Of a DNA stretch of 64,000 nucleotides, positions 1 to 9,151 are shown piece by piece. The position numbers were made by a program, and so were the translations under genes. The stretch is from Pseudomonas sp. H9. Lineage in GTDB: Bacteria; Pseudomonadota; Gammaproteobacteria; Pseudomonadales; Pseudomonadaceae. The notes below the pieces were generated by a model. It was given only the letters and a program-made list of their open reading frames with translations, was not told where the DNA came from and searched no databases. Positions within the stretch are counted from its first letter, which is position 1. The number at the start of each line of letters is the position of its first letter. Where the stretch lies: the NCBI RefSeq assembly GCF_004353925.1, contig NZ_SMOK01000022.1, positions 1-64,000 of the forward strand. Reading direction: 5' to 3'.

Positions 1-1
1 C

Positions 2-3000
2 GCCGCTGCACGCAAGGGCGACAAGCTGACCTGCGGCGCGACCATTTCCAGTGGCTCGGGCAACGTCATCATCGGCGGCGGCACCTACCGCTACCTGCCG
101 GTGGACGACGAGATCCCGCAATGGCTGCGCACCACCGTGGATGTGCTGATGGCCATCGCCGGTGCTGCGGGCGGTATCGCCCAGTTGATCAAGGCCGGCA
201 CCCAGGCCGGCATGAAGGCCGTGATGCCCTGTGCGATGAAGTTCACCGCAGGCTTCGTTGCCGGTGAAGTGGCCAGCCGCTACGTGGTGGAACCGGTGGC
301 GCGCAAGGCGATTGGCGGGCTGGTCGGCAACCCGGTCGACCTCACCACCGGGCGCAAACTGATCCCCGATGAAATCGACTTCAGCCTGCCGGGCCTGATG
401 CCGATTGAGTGGTCGCGCTTCTATGCCAGCGACCTCACCGTCGACAGCGTGCTTGGCCGCGGCTGGGTGCTGCCCTGGGAACAGAGCCTGCGCCGCAGCG
501 GCAGCTTCATCTACCTCACCGACAACCAGGGCCGCGAAGTCCCCTTCGTGACCTTGCAAGCGGGCGAGCGCATCTACAACCCGCACGAGCAGGTGTACCT
601 GGTGTGCACCGAAGGTGGCCACTACCTGCTGCAAACCCTCGACAACCTGTTCTTCTACTTTGGCGAAGTACCGGACGACGACCGCAACGTCCCGTTGCAG
701 CGCATCGAAAACGCCCTTGGCCATTTCCTGCACTTCACCCGCACGCCCGCCGGCACCTTGACTGACATCAGCGCCACTGGCGGCACCCGCGTGCACCTGC
801 ACTACGACCACCCGCTGGGGCGCCTGACCGACATCAAGCGCGTGGTGAACAACCAGGCGGTCGAAACCCTGACCCAATACCGTTACGACGAACACGGCCA
901 ACTCAGCGAAGTGATCAACCGCAACGGCGATTCGGTGCGGCGCTTCAGCTACGCCGACGGCCTGATGGTGACCCACAGCAACGCCCTGGGCCTGGGCTGC
1001 CACTACCGCTGGGAAACCCTCGGCGGCACACCGCGCGTGGTCGAGCACTGGACCAGCGATGGCGAACACTTTCACTTCCGTTACGACCTCGACGCCCGCA
1101 GCAGCTGGGCCACCGATGTGCTCGGGCGCGAGCTGCAGGTGCAGTACAACGCCGACCACCGCGTAATTGCCAGCCGTGACTATGGTGGCGAACGTTACGC
1201 CATCGACCTCGATGACCACGGCAACATGGTCGGCCTGGGCTTGCCGGACGGCAACCAGCTCAGCTTCACGTACGACGAATTTTCCCGTCTGCTTGAAGAG
1301 TGCGACCCGCTCGGGCGCAAGACCACCTACGAGTACCACCACCTGACCCGACTGGTGACCCACGTCACCTACCCGGACGGCAGCACCTGGCGGGCGCGCT
1401 ACGACGACAAGGGCAACCTGCTGGCTGAAACCGATGCCTTGGGGAATTTGACCGAATACCTCAACGGCGACGACGGCCTGCCGCACACCATCATCGACGC
1501 GACCTACACGTCCAAATACCTGTGGTGGAACACCCTGGCGCAGGTTGAGCGTTATCAGGACTGCTCAGGCAAGAGCACCTACTACCGCTACGACGAACGC
1601 CAGCACCTCATTGCCGTCACCGATGCGCTGAAGCAGACCACCACACTGGAGCGCAAACCCGACGGCGAAGTGCTGCGCATCGACTACCCAGACGGCACGG
1701 CCGAGCACTTCACCTACAACGTCTACGGCCAGGTGCTCAGCCACACCGACGGCAAGGGCCAGAGCACGCGGCTGCTGCGCACCGCCCGCGGCCTGCCGAG
1801 CAGCCGTCAGGATGCCAAAGGCCAGCGGGTGCGCTACGAGTACGACAAAGCCCAGCGCCTGACCGCGCTGGTCAACGAGAACAACGCCACCTACCGCTTT
1901 GCCTATGACCTGTCGGATCGGCTCAGTGAAGAAGTGCGGGTCGACAACCTGACCCGACGCTTCAGCTACAACGATGGCGGCCACCTGACCCGGCTCGACG
2001 AAATCGGCTACGGCGAAAACGCCGAACGCCCGCAGCGCCACACCGAGTTCGAGCGCGACGCCATTGGCCGTTTGCTCACCAAGACCAACAGCGATGCGCA
2101 GCAAGCCTTCAAATACGACGATGGTGACCGCTTGCTGAGCATCGAACGGCACCCGACCGCGCTTGGCAAACGGCTGGGCATTAGCGAAGAAACGCTGGAG
2201 TACGCCTACGACCGGCTGGGCCGTCTGACACAAGAGATTACCCCGGACGGCGCACTCACCTATGAATACGACCCCCTCAGCAACCTGACCACACTGACCT
2301 TGCCGGATGGCCGCAAGGTCAACCACCTGTACTACGGCAGCGGCCACTTGCACCAACTGAACCTGGACGGCCAGGTGATCAGCGACATGGAGCGCGACGA
2401 CCTGCACCGCGAGGTGTACCGCACCCAAGGCAAGCTGACCAGTTGTTTTGGCTATGACGCCATGGGGCGCAAGGCGTGGCAGTTCGCCTCGACCTTGCCG
2501 GCAGAAAAGCTTTCACAGGTGCAGAACCCTGGCATCCACCCAGAACTGCTGGTGGAGCACGCCTACAACCCGATTCATCGGCGCTACCAGTACGATCCTG
2601 CGGGGGAATTGGTGCGCACGCTGGACAAACTGCGCGGCGAGATCAAGTACGAATACGAAGCCAACGGCCAGTTGCGTAGCCGTGACACCGGCTCGTTGAT
2701 TGGCAGTGAAGAATTCCGCTACGACCCTGCCGCCAACCGCCTGGACTTCAATGCCCGGCAGCTCGCCAAGGTCAAGGACAACCGCATCAAACACTGGCGG
2801 GATCAGGAGTACCGCTACGATGCGTGGGGCAACCTGATCGAGAAGCGCTCGGGGCACAGCAAGCTGCAGCATTTTGCCTACGACTGTGAGAACCGGTTGG
2901 TCCGTGCTGAGACGCTGGTCAACGGCAAGCTGGAGAGCACGGGCGAGTATCGCTACGACAGCCTCGGGCGCCGGGTGGCCAAGCAGGCGGAAATCAACGG

Positions 3001-3883
3001 CGAGGTCGAACAGAAGCGCTTCCTCTGGCAAGGGCTGCGGATGCTGCGGGAGGAAACGCCTGGGCAGAGCATTTTGTACCTGTATGAGCCAGGTAGCTAT
3101 GCGCCATTGTCGCGGGTTGATCAGGTGGAAGGGCAAGAGCAGCAGGTTTATTACTTCCATACCGATCAGATTGGTACGCCGCTGGAGCTGACGGACAGCG
3201 AGGGCGAGATTGTCTGGCAGGCGACGTATCGGTCGTGGGGTGAGATCGAGCAGCTGGCTGTCAATACGGTTGAGCAGAACCTGCGGTTTCAGGGGCAGTA
3301 CTTTGATGGTGAGACGGGGCTGCACTACAACACGTTCAGATACTATGATCCTGAAGTCGGCAGATATTGCTCGCAGGATCCTTTAGGATTGAGTGGAGGT
3401 GACAATTTCTATCGTTATAACTCAAACCCGATAAGATGGGCTGATCCACTGGGCCTGATGCCTTTGGCCAACCCAGTTAACGTAGGTCATCATATGGTTC
3501 CGCATACACTGGCAACGTCGCTAGGTATAACGCCATTCAACTCATTCAATGATGTTCCATCTATGTTCTGGTTAGAGCAAGGGCAGTGGAATGATGTGGA
3601 GCATAGCGGTATGCATGGTTATAACGGAATTGCATCGGGTACTAAGCCAGTTGTCACGATGGATGCATTTAAATCTGAAGGGCTTACGAATGAAAAGTGG
3701 TTGCAGTCTCTTGAGGCGCATTACAACAACCCCGATATCGCTCATTTTAGAGGTGATCTGCGTATCATTGAAAATGGTAATCCAGGCAGAATAATTGCGG
3801 CGAATGTATCGCCTGCAGAGGGATGGGAAGCAACAAAGAAATGGGCACGATCTAAAGGGGCCGCGTTGCCAGGGTGTAGCTAA
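2..3883 (+). CDS. PAAR-Rhs polymorphic toxin, 5' end outside the window
   Basis: The reading frame is open to the left edge, so the start lies upstream; a GTG at 101 is internal. The first residues (KGDKLTCGATISSGSGNV) look like the end of a PAAR tip domain, which caps a type VI secretion spike. A DUF6531-like segment follows (VGNPVDLTTGRKL, near base 330), then many YD/RHS repeats that form the cocoon shell, ending in the core signature RYNSNPIRWADPLGL near 3460. The last ~140 residues (3461-3883) are the variable toxin. They open with NVGHHMVPHTL, a GHH signature of HNH/endonuclease VII-type toxins, and contain a second His-rich stretch (HYNNPDIAHFRGDL). Base composition shifts from GC-rich core to AT-rich tip at about 3390, as expected for an exchangeable tip. 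The Rhs class is secure; nuclease activity is inferred. Confidence 0.93.
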   Translation, partial: AAARKGDKLTCGATISSGSGNVIIGGGTYRYLPVDDEIPQWLRTTVDVLMAIAGAAGGIAQLIKAGTQAGMKAVMPCAMKFTAGFVAGEVASRYVVEPVARKAIGGLVGNPVDLTTGRKLIPDEIDFSLPGLMPIEWSRFYASDLTVDSVLGRGWVLPWEQSLRRSGSFIYLTDNQGREVPFVTLQAGERIYNPHEQVYLVCTEGGHYLLQTLDNLFFYFGEVPDDDRNVPLQRIENALGHFLHFTRTPAGTLTDISATGGTRVHLHYDHPLGRLTDIKRVVNNQAVETLTQYRYDEHGQLSEVINRNGDSVRRFSYADGLMVTHSNALGLGCHYRWETLGGTPRVVEHWTSDGEHFHFRYDLDARSSWATDVLGRELQVQYNADHRVIASRDYGGERYAIDLDDHGNMVGLGLPDGNQLSFTYDEFSRLLEECDPLGRKTTYEYHHLTRLVTHVTYPDGSTWRARYDDKGNLLAETDALGNLTEYLNGDDGLPHTIIDATYTSKYLWWNTLAQVERYQDCSGKSTYYRYDERQHLIAVTDALKQTTTLERKPDGEVLRIDYPDGTAEHFTYNVYGQVLSHTDGKGQSTRLLRTARGLPSSRQDAKGQRVRYEYDKAQRLTALVNENNATYRFAYDLSDRLSEEVRVDNLTRRFSYNDGGHLTRLDEIGYGENAERPQRHTEFERDAIGRLLTKTNSDAQQAFKYDDGDRLLSIERHPTALGKRLGISEETLEYAYDRLGRLTQEITPDGALTYEYDPLSNLTTLTLPDGRKVNHLYYGSGHLHQLNLDGQVISDMERDDLHREVYRTQGKLTSCFGYDAMGRKAWQFASTLPAEKLSQVQNPGIHPELLVEHAYNPIHRRYQYDPAGELVRTLDKLRGEIKYEYEANGQLRSRDTGSLIGSEEFRYDPAANRLDFNARQLAKVKDNRIKHWRDQEYRYDAWGNLIEKRSGHSKLQHFAYDCENRLVRAETLVNGKLESTGEYRYDSLGRRVAKQAEINGEVEQKRFLWQGLRMLREETPGQSILYLYEPGSYAPLSRVDQVEGQEQQVYYFHTDQIGTPLELTDSEGEIVWQATYRSWGEIEQLAVNTVEQNLRFQGQYFDGETGLHYNTFRYYDPEVGRYCSQDPLGLSGGDNFYRYNSNPIRWADPLGLMPLANPVNVGHHMVPHTLATSLGITPFNSFNDVPSMFWLEQGQWNDVEHSGMHGYNGIASGTKPVVTMDAFKSEGLTNEKWLQSLEAHYNNPDIAHFRGDLRIIENGNPGRIIAANVSPAEGWEATKKWARSKGAALPGCS

Positions 3884-4896
3884 TGAATTTGAAGAAAGCT
3901 CAGTATGTAACGGTTAACGACTCGAGGCTTATTGCTAACGGTTCGCTAAATGTAGGAGGGGAGTTGGTTCCGCTCTCGAATTTTGATTTTGGTATATATG
4001 GAGATGTGCAAAGAAAGGTTTTGGTTAGCTGGTGTGGGGGGGCGAAGGTTAATTATGGTTCGGCAGTAAGTAGTAGTTTTATTTCTAGGAGGGAGGTGGT
4101 GGTTGATGTTGTTGGTGGTGGAGGGGTTTCACTTGATATAGGGGTTGAAAAGTTAATATTAGACTCTTCGCCGGTCTCGGTGGGGAAATATAGGCTTTGC
4201 ATCGAGGTTAATCTGGATGTTCCTCTTAAAACTATTGGGGAGGTCCCGGAGCATGTCAAACCGTTGGTGCAGTATTCAGAGGTGTTAAATGTTGTGTTTA
4301 GCCTGGATTTCTGCGCTAGTCCGCTACTGAATGAAGTCTCCAGAAAAAGACCGGTGTATGATGGGTACGGTCAGCTGGGTTTTTTTATCGCTGACTTACA
4401 GAAGATGAATGATTATGTGGTGTCTAGGCTTGGGCCTGGAAAAATAAATTTAAAAAATGCTTTTTGTGAAACGGAAATCGCCAATGAGCTATTTGAAGAG
4501 GGTTTGTTGATTTTGGTTTGGGGGATGACTCCGTGGCAATACTACATATATGGGCTGGATGAGGTGGCTGATGCTAAGTATGTGCCTGGTTTAATTCGAC
4601 CTCAGTTTGAGGGGAAATACAGGCTTCGTTCTGATATCACAGAGCCAAGCGTTGTTCCTGGGGAGTTTCTATTAAACTGGCCAGAATGCATGCTTGTGGA
4701 TTTTCCAAAGATATCATTAGGGGGGAGTGGAGAAACAGTGAGCGTTGAAGTGAGCGTCATGGGTTTCTATATTCCAGGGATTGGTGTTGGTCCGAGACTG
4801 GCCGTGATCACCGCGAGCAGGCAAGAAAGCGAAATGGTAATTGATCCACTTTTGAGGGTGGATATAGAGTCTGTGGAGCCTGAGTTGGGGTTTTAA
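3883..4896 (+). CDS. Putative immunity protein for the Rhs toxin
   Basis: This 337-residue protein has no recognised family. Its ATG overlaps the Rhs stop codon (TAATG), so the two are translationally coupled, which is the usual position for the cognate immunity gene. It is AT-rich like the toxin tip and unlike the Rhs core. No signal peptide or membrane segment is visible, which suits a cytoplasmic inhibitor of a nuclease. At 337 residues it is long for an immunity protein, so it could instead be an accessory protein of the tip. The role rests on position and composition only. Confidence 0.7.
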   Translation: MNLKKAQYVTVNDSRLIANGSLNVGGELVPLSNFDFGIYGDVQRKVLVSWCGGAKVNYGSAVSSSFISRREVVVDVVGGGGVSLDIGVEKLILDSSPVSVGKYRLCIEVNLDVPLKTIGEVPEHVKPLVQYSEVLNVVFSLDFCASPLLNEVSRKRPVYDGYGQLGFFIADLQKMNDYVVSRLGPGKINLKNAFCETEIANELFEEGLLILVWGMTPWQYYIYGLDEVADAKYVPGLIRPQFEGKYRLRSDITEPSVVPGEFLLNWPECMLVDFPKISLGGSGETVSVEVSVMGFYIPGIGVGPRLAVITASRQESEMVIDPLLRVDIESVEPELGF

Positions 4897-5012
4897 ATAT
4901 TCTGCTTGTACCTTTTGTATTAGTTTTGAGGTGAGCAGTTAGGAGGGATTGGGATTGAGTTTCTGAGTTTGGATTTTATATTGTGTATTGTTGCATGAGT
5001 TGTGGAGGTATA

Positions 5013-5205
5013 AGTCACCTACTTGGGCGACTGCACCTGACAAGCGCGCTATGACGACAAGGGCAACCTGCTGGCTGAAACCGATGCGCTGAGGACCTGA
5101 CCGAATACCTCATCGGCGACGACGTCCTGTCGCACACCAGCATCGACGCGACCTTCAAGCCCAAATATCTGTGATGGAACCCCTTGGCACAGATCGAGTG
5201 TTACC
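5013..5205 (+). pseudogene. Rhs core remnant A
   Basis: This stretch is a diverged copy of bases ~1364-1558 of the Rhs gene upstream; for example GACGACAAGGGCAACCTGCT is shared exactly. Relative to the parent it has about a 1-base deletion near 5090 that shifts the frame, and a TGG-to-TGA change at 5172-5174. The similarity ends at about 5205 and runs straight into the next immunity-like gene. The rest of the 4897-5228 gap is AT-rich DNA with no convincing gene. Confidence 0.8.
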
Positions 5206-5228
5206 TAGTTTCTTGTAGGGAGAGAGAT

Positions 5229-5927
5229 GTGATTTCGCTGAATGACATAATTAGTAATGTGAATAATGAGTTTGCAGATCGAAAAATTTATTTTGGTTTG
5301 TCGGAAGTCCCTGAAAGCATTATTTTGCCTGAGTCATGGAAGAGTTTTGGGCTGAGTCTTGATGAGGCACCAACATATCCCGTGGAATGGCATTCTTACA
5401 TCACTGAATTTCCATCAGTCATTGCGCTCTTGAACGATAGCCTGCTAGGTACTGCGTTGCTGGCCAGCGAAAAAGTGGAAATGCTCTATATATTCCATGA
5501 TGCGAATGGTTTCTACTACTACTTGGGTGGGCTGCCTATTGGGGGATAGGCGGTAGATATAGCAGATTTTGATAATATTCCTGCACGGCTTCAGGAGTTT
5601 TATCGTGAAGTACATGATGGCTATACATTCTTCTCTGCGCGCTCTATGGGGCCTCAGCGTTTGCGTGATCTTTTTCGTGTGTCTGATCTAATCGACGAAG
5701 AAGATGTGTCTTTTGCAGAAAACTGGATTGCTGTTTTTTCAAATGGCGCAGGAGATTATGTCGCGGTAGATGCGAAGGTAGAAGAATCGGGTGGGTTGAT
5801 ATGGTGGCACGAAGAACCCAAGGCTCCAGAGTTTGGTGTGGATATTTTCGAAGTTATGAACGCATGGATGGCGATTTTTTTAGAAGATACCAAAACCCGT
5901 GATGAGCTAATTGCTAAGTTTCATTAA
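5229..5927 (+). pseudogene. SMI1/KNR4 (SUKH)-like immunity gene with an in-frame amber codon
   Basis: Two open stretches (to 5549 and from 5550) are in the same frame, separated only by TAG at 5547-5549. Read through, they give one ~232-residue protein. The residues flanking the stop (YYYLGGLPIGG and AVDIADFDNIPARLQEF) join naturally, and the C-terminal part has NWIAVFSNGAGDYVAVD, typical of SMI1/KNR4 (SUKH) immunity proteins. A TGG-to-TAG change would explain the break. The chosen start is GTG 5229, just after a GGGAGAG ribosome site; the upstream TTG at 5184 belongs to the Rhs remnant. It is probably an orphan immunity gene now inactivated, unless the amber codon is suppressed or is a sequencing error. 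Confidence 0.72.
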
Positions 5928-6104
5928 AGGTTAGGTAACGCTCTTTAAGAAATATGGCGCAGTACGGTCCGGGAGGCAGCTTTCCCTCAGATACTCTTCG
6001 AAGTTTGCAATACCGGTTGCGCCAATAGCTTCTGTAGACAGTATGTTCTCATCCTCCCGTCAAGGGCGATTACAACTGCTTCCCCAATGCTTTCATTGAA
6101 AGTG

Positions 6105-6245
6105 TGGCGGCGGTCACCACCTGCTGAAAGCTCTCGATAACCTGTTCTTCTACTTCGGTGAAGTGCCTGACGACGATAGCAGCGTCCCGCTGCAGCGCGT
6201 CGAAAACACCCTTAAGCACTTTCTGTATTTCGCCCGCTCCCCCAG
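6105..6245 (+). pseudogene. Rhs core remnant B
   Basis: This is a diverged copy of bases ~612-752 of the complete Rhs gene, covering the segment that encodes the LDNLFFYFGEVPDDD region. It comes from an earlier part of the core than remnant A, and its similarity stops where the next immunity-like gene begins. The rest of the gap 5928-6104 shows no gene. Confidence 0.78.
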
Positions 6246-6275
6246 ATGATACAGGCAGGACGTAGGGGTCAAATT

Positions 6276-7007
6276 ATGAATGAGGTTGGTATGTTCTCTA
6301 AAGATGACTTGTTGCAGTCTTTTGCAAGCGTAGATGAATATGCAGGTTGCTATTTTTTTCAGCACAAGCTTCCAAAAGTGATCTATGAGTATTGTTTGAA
6401 GAGCGCAGATAAGCAAGATCTGCTGATTATATCTGAGGGTGTGAGTGATAAGAGGTTTTCTGCAGAAGTTGTTGGGCAGGTTCCTGACTCCTTGAGTCAA
6501 GATAAGGCTGTAGTATTCGAAATTTTTGCTAATAAATATGGTTTTACTCATGCGCTGGTTGTGCCCAACACTTATCACGGCAGCTTGAAAGGACGATTGG
6601 AAGGCAGAAGAGAAAATTTATATCTTTGTATTCCCATATACCGTTGTGAGTTTTCAGGTGACGAGTCTGTCGAAGAGTTTAAAGAGCTACGCCTGCATTA
6701 TGTGCCGACATTAGATTGGGAGAGAAAGGCGAGCCCTAAACTTCGCGTATATTTCGATAATCCCACGACGGGAGGAGGTACTGACGAATTAGGCGCTTTC
6801 TTTAAGTGGTCGGCTCTGTTGAAAGAAATCAGTAATCTCAATGGCGTAGCGAGCGGATTTATTGAGGTTGCCAATTGGTCCGGTAAGGTCATTGAAGTAG
6901 TTTCTCCTAATGATGGTGAATATATACTGATAAGAAACAGAAGGGACGAACAGGCGCTCCCGATAGATAGCTTGCTTGATGAGATTAAAATTTTCGCTTT
7001 TACTTGA
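6276..7007 (+). CDS. Orphan immunity-like hypothetical protein
   Basis: This encodes 243 residues of unrecognised family. The ATG at 6276 is preceded by AGGGG with 7-base spacing; an ATG at 6246 in the same frame lies at the end of Rhs remnant B and lacks a ribosome site. The gene is AT-rich, predicted soluble and acidic, with no signal peptide. It follows an Rhs fragment just as the SUKH-like gene does, so an immunity role left over from a lost Rhs toxin tip is the best guess. It is intact, so it could still protect against a toxin carried by relatives. Confidence 0.6.
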   Translation: MNEVGMFSKDDLLQSFASVDEYAGCYFFQHKLPKVIYEYCLKSADKQDLLIISEGVSDKRFSAEVVGQVPDSLSQDKAVVFEIFANKYGFTHALVVPNTYHGSLKGRLEGRRENLYLCIPIYRCEFSGDESVEEFKELRLHYVPTLDWERKASPKLRVYFDNPTTGGGTDELGAFFKWSALLKEISNLNGVASGFIEVANWSGKVIEVVSPNDGEYILIRNRRDEQALPIDSLLDEIKIFAFT

Positions 7008-7022
7008 TCATTCTTCATGTTC

Positions 7023-7222
7023 GAAGAACCAGGTTCGGCGACGACATATCGCACACCAGCGCGCTGGGCGGCTTCCTGATCGGAGCCGCCCTGGGTAACG
7101 CGCTGGTGGCTACAGTGGCCATTGCCACGTTCACCTGCGGGTTCGGCGTAGCCTTGCTGGCCGGTCGCGCGGCTGGCATCGGAGGCAGCTTGCTGACCGC
7201 CGCAGGGGAGGCGCTAGGTATA
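7023..7222 (+). pseudogene. Remnant C: N-terminal membrane segment of a PAAR-Rhs protein
   Basis: The frame reads RFGDDISHTSALGGFLIGAA followed by a hydrophobic stretch and TFTCGFGVALLAG. This is the usual N-terminus (helical hairpin before PAAR) of Pseudomonas PAAR-Rhs proteins. No start codon with a ribosome site fits, and the similarity is lost near 7222, just before a degenerate REP. The rest of 7223-7428 holds only that repeat. The three remnants A, B and C come from progressively earlier parts of an Rhs gene as one moves rightward. Confidence 0.65.
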
Positions 7223-7246
7223 AGTTTCTCAGAATTTAAAGTACAG

Positions 7247-7347
7247 CCTTCCCCGCGATCGGCTGTTTGCATAGCAGCTGACCCACCGAAGCGGTTCGAT
7301 TTGCTGGCGTTTCGCACCAGATCGCAGGGCAAGCCAGCTCCTACCGG
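7247..7347. repeat. Degenerate REP pair
   Basis: The left arm CCTTCCCCGCGATCGGCTG and the right arm ATCGCAGGGCAAGCCAGCTC with CTACCGG are weakened copies of the repeat at 20985-21120, including the GATCGGCTG and ACCAGATCGC flanks. Confidence 0.6.
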
Positions 7348-7428
7348 GGCTGGCCTCTTGGTTAGTGAAGGCTTCGGGTAAAGTCCTGCAAGGCAGTTGT
7401 TCCTACCGAGCCGGTCGCTAACGTTTAA

Positions 7429-8241
7429 TCAGCTTTTGCCCGATGCATCCTGTTCAACTACCAGGTCCAGTACATAGACGTGCGATGGGGCGTCGGCTGG
7501 CGGGTTCTTCCATTCGTATTGCTTCACTCTCACCACCGTACGCACACCGTCGTGGTGCTCGTAGCCTTCAATGGTCTGGTACAGCGGGTGCCAGGTGTCC
7601 TGGGTCGGCAGTTGCAAGCCGGCGTCATCATAACGGCGCTCGCGCACTTGCAGGCATTGGTAGTTGGGGATCAGCGGATGGCTGCACGTGACGGTCTTGG
7701 CGGCGACTTCCAGGAATTTGATCTCGCCTTTGCTGCCGTAGCGGGTCTCGGGGGTGGCTTCGCCCTGGAACTTCAACACCGAGCCGTCTTGGGTGGTCAG
7801 CTGGAGCACCGGCTCCGGGCTGTCATGGGTGATGACGGTGCGCAGGTCCCCTTTGAGCAGGCGCCCGACTTCGGAATCGAGCGCCATGAGGCTCTTGTCG
7901 CAGGCCATCAAGGTTGAGGCCAGCGACGGCACCTTCAGTACACCGTCCTGGTAGCTGTATTGACCAAACTGGCCGTTGCAACCACCGCTGACTTTCAGGT
8001 TGTGCCCGGCAAAACTCAGGCGCAGTTTGCGCTCAGTGCCTTTGCTCAGGGCGGCGATGGGGTTGCCCGAAGCATCTGTGGCCGAAACCAGGTTCCAGTA
8101 GTAGGCCGAAAGCTCAGGCTGGGCTGCGACCGACGCGGGAGTGGCAGGCATGGAAGGCGACCCTTCATGGGAGGTGGAAGCCGGGGTGCACGCCTGGAGC
8201 AGGGCAGCACAGACGGCAACGAGGAGAATGTTCTGTTTCAT
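7429..8241 (-). CDS. META/HslJ and DUF4377-type lipoprotein
   Basis: This encodes a 270-residue envelope lipoprotein. The start at 8241 gives a lipoprotein signal peptide (MKQNILLVAVCAALLQAC) with lipobox LLQAC; a longer frame to 8430 lacks a signal. Residues ~50-165 resemble the META/HslJ fold (YYWNLVSATD, SGGCNGQFGQY, LASTLMAC), found in heat-shock-inducible envelope proteins. The C-terminal ~90 residues (from TVTCSHPLIPNYQCLQV) look like DUF4377, often fused to META domains. The specific role is unknown; envelope stress is the family association. No operon partner is evident. Confidence 0.82.
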   Translation of the reverse strand: MKQNILLVAVCAALLQACTPASTSHEGSPSMPATPASVAAQPELSAYYWNLVSATDASGNPIAALSKGTERKLRLSFAGHNLKVSGGCNGQFGQYSYQDGVLKVPSLASTLMACDKSLMALDSEVGRLLKGDLRTVITHDSPEPVLQLTTQDGSVLKFQGEATPETRYGSKGEIKFLEVAAKTVTCSHPLIPNYQCLQVRERRYDDAGLQLPTQDTWHPLYQTIEGYEHHDGVRTVVRVKQYEWKNPPADAPSHVYVLDLVVEQDASGKS

Positions 8242-8567
8242 GGTTCGCTCTTTCAGCCTTGAAAATGAGGGGCGGTATCCTTTGCGCAGAGGAAGCTTGC
8301 GCCAGTAAACCAGGTACTGAGGTCGTTTCAGGTTTGTCCCGTGGTGTGGGCCTTGCCCAGACTGCAGGCCAAGCTGCTCGACTTCAGTGACCGATGGCAA
8401 TCGGACAGCATCTGTGTCGATCAGTTTCATAGGCAGGGTGCCTTGAGATTGTTGCTAAATCTTACGCAGCAGGCCGACAGTTTGCTGAAGTAGTATGTGC
8501 AGATTCTGCTATCAGGGGGCGTGGAGCACTGCGCCCAGTCTTCTTCTCATTACTAAGGAATGGTGTG
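8242..8567. other. Intergenic region without a clear gene
   Basis: These 326 bases separate the divergent lipoprotein and thioesterase genes. The minus frame stays open to 8430, but it has no ribosome site and no recognised family. Promoters for both genes must lie here; I see no strong operator. Confidence 0.5.
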
Positions 8568-8972
8568 ATGCCGAGCCCGGTGTTTATTCAACGGAAGGTA
8601 TTGTTTGGGGACTGCGATCCTGAAGGCATTGTCTATACGCCAAGGTTTTCATATTTCGTGCTGGAGGCCGTTCACGAGGCGCTGGGTGTCTGGCTGAACG
8701 GCCCGGGGCTCAGGGCGCTTTTAGGCTTCAATATATTGCCGCCGGCAAGGGCATTCTCTCTGGAGTTTCTACACCCGGTCACATGGGACGATGAGCTGAC
8801 GATCAAAGTGAGTGTGTCGAATGTGGGGGAACATTCTTTCTCGTTTTCTGTTGAAGGGCGTCTTCCGTCAGATGTACTGGCGTTTGTTGCAAGCCTGACG
8901 CAGGTTTGTGTTTGCCCGCAAACGCGGGAAGTGGTAGCGGTTCCTCTGCCGCTGCGGGTGCTCTTGCAGTAA
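8568..8972 (+). CDS. Acyl-CoA thioesterase of the 4HBT/YbgC hotdog family
   Basis: This encodes a 134-residue single hotdog-domain protein. The N-terminal motif FGDCDPEGIVYTPRFSYF matches the active-site loop of the 4-hydroxybenzoyl-CoA thioesterase/YbgC group, where Asp acts on the thioester. The start is ATG 8568, with AAGGA eight bases upstream, rather than the adjacent GTG at 8565. Its acyl-CoA substrate cannot be told from the sequence. It stands alone between divergent and unrelated genes. Confidence 0.78.
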   Translation: MPSPVFIQRKVLFGDCDPEGIVYTPRFSYFVLEAVHEALGVWLNGPGLRALLGFNILPPARAFSLEFLHPVTWDDELTIKVSVSNVGEHSFSFSVEGRLPSDVLAFVASLTQVCVCPQTREVVAVPLPLRVLLQ

Positions 8973-9151
8973 AAATGACACACGCTGCCGGGGCAGTGCG
9001 TTGGCTGCATTCTTCTGATTAACCTGTTGGGCACCGGACCTGCGCTGATCAATAAGGGCGCCAGCGCAGGTTTAATCGCTGCGACTATTCTTAAGCTGTG
9101 TACGACGCAGGCCTGACGGTCGATGTACTTTTTGCCTGAGGAGTCGCTGTT

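Noticed and set aside
1565..2428. 287-residue minus-strand frame inside the Rhs gene
   Set aside because: It mirrors the Rhs repeats on the opposite strand, has a repetitive low-complexity composition and no ribosome site.
2513..3325. 270-residue minus-strand frame inside the Rhs gene
   Set aside because: It is antisense to clear YD/RHS repeats and lacks any family signature.
7004..7381. 125-residue frame over remnant C
   Set aside because: Only the first half resembles a PAAR-Rhs N-terminus; the rest is translated REP sequence, so it is a remnant rather than a gene.
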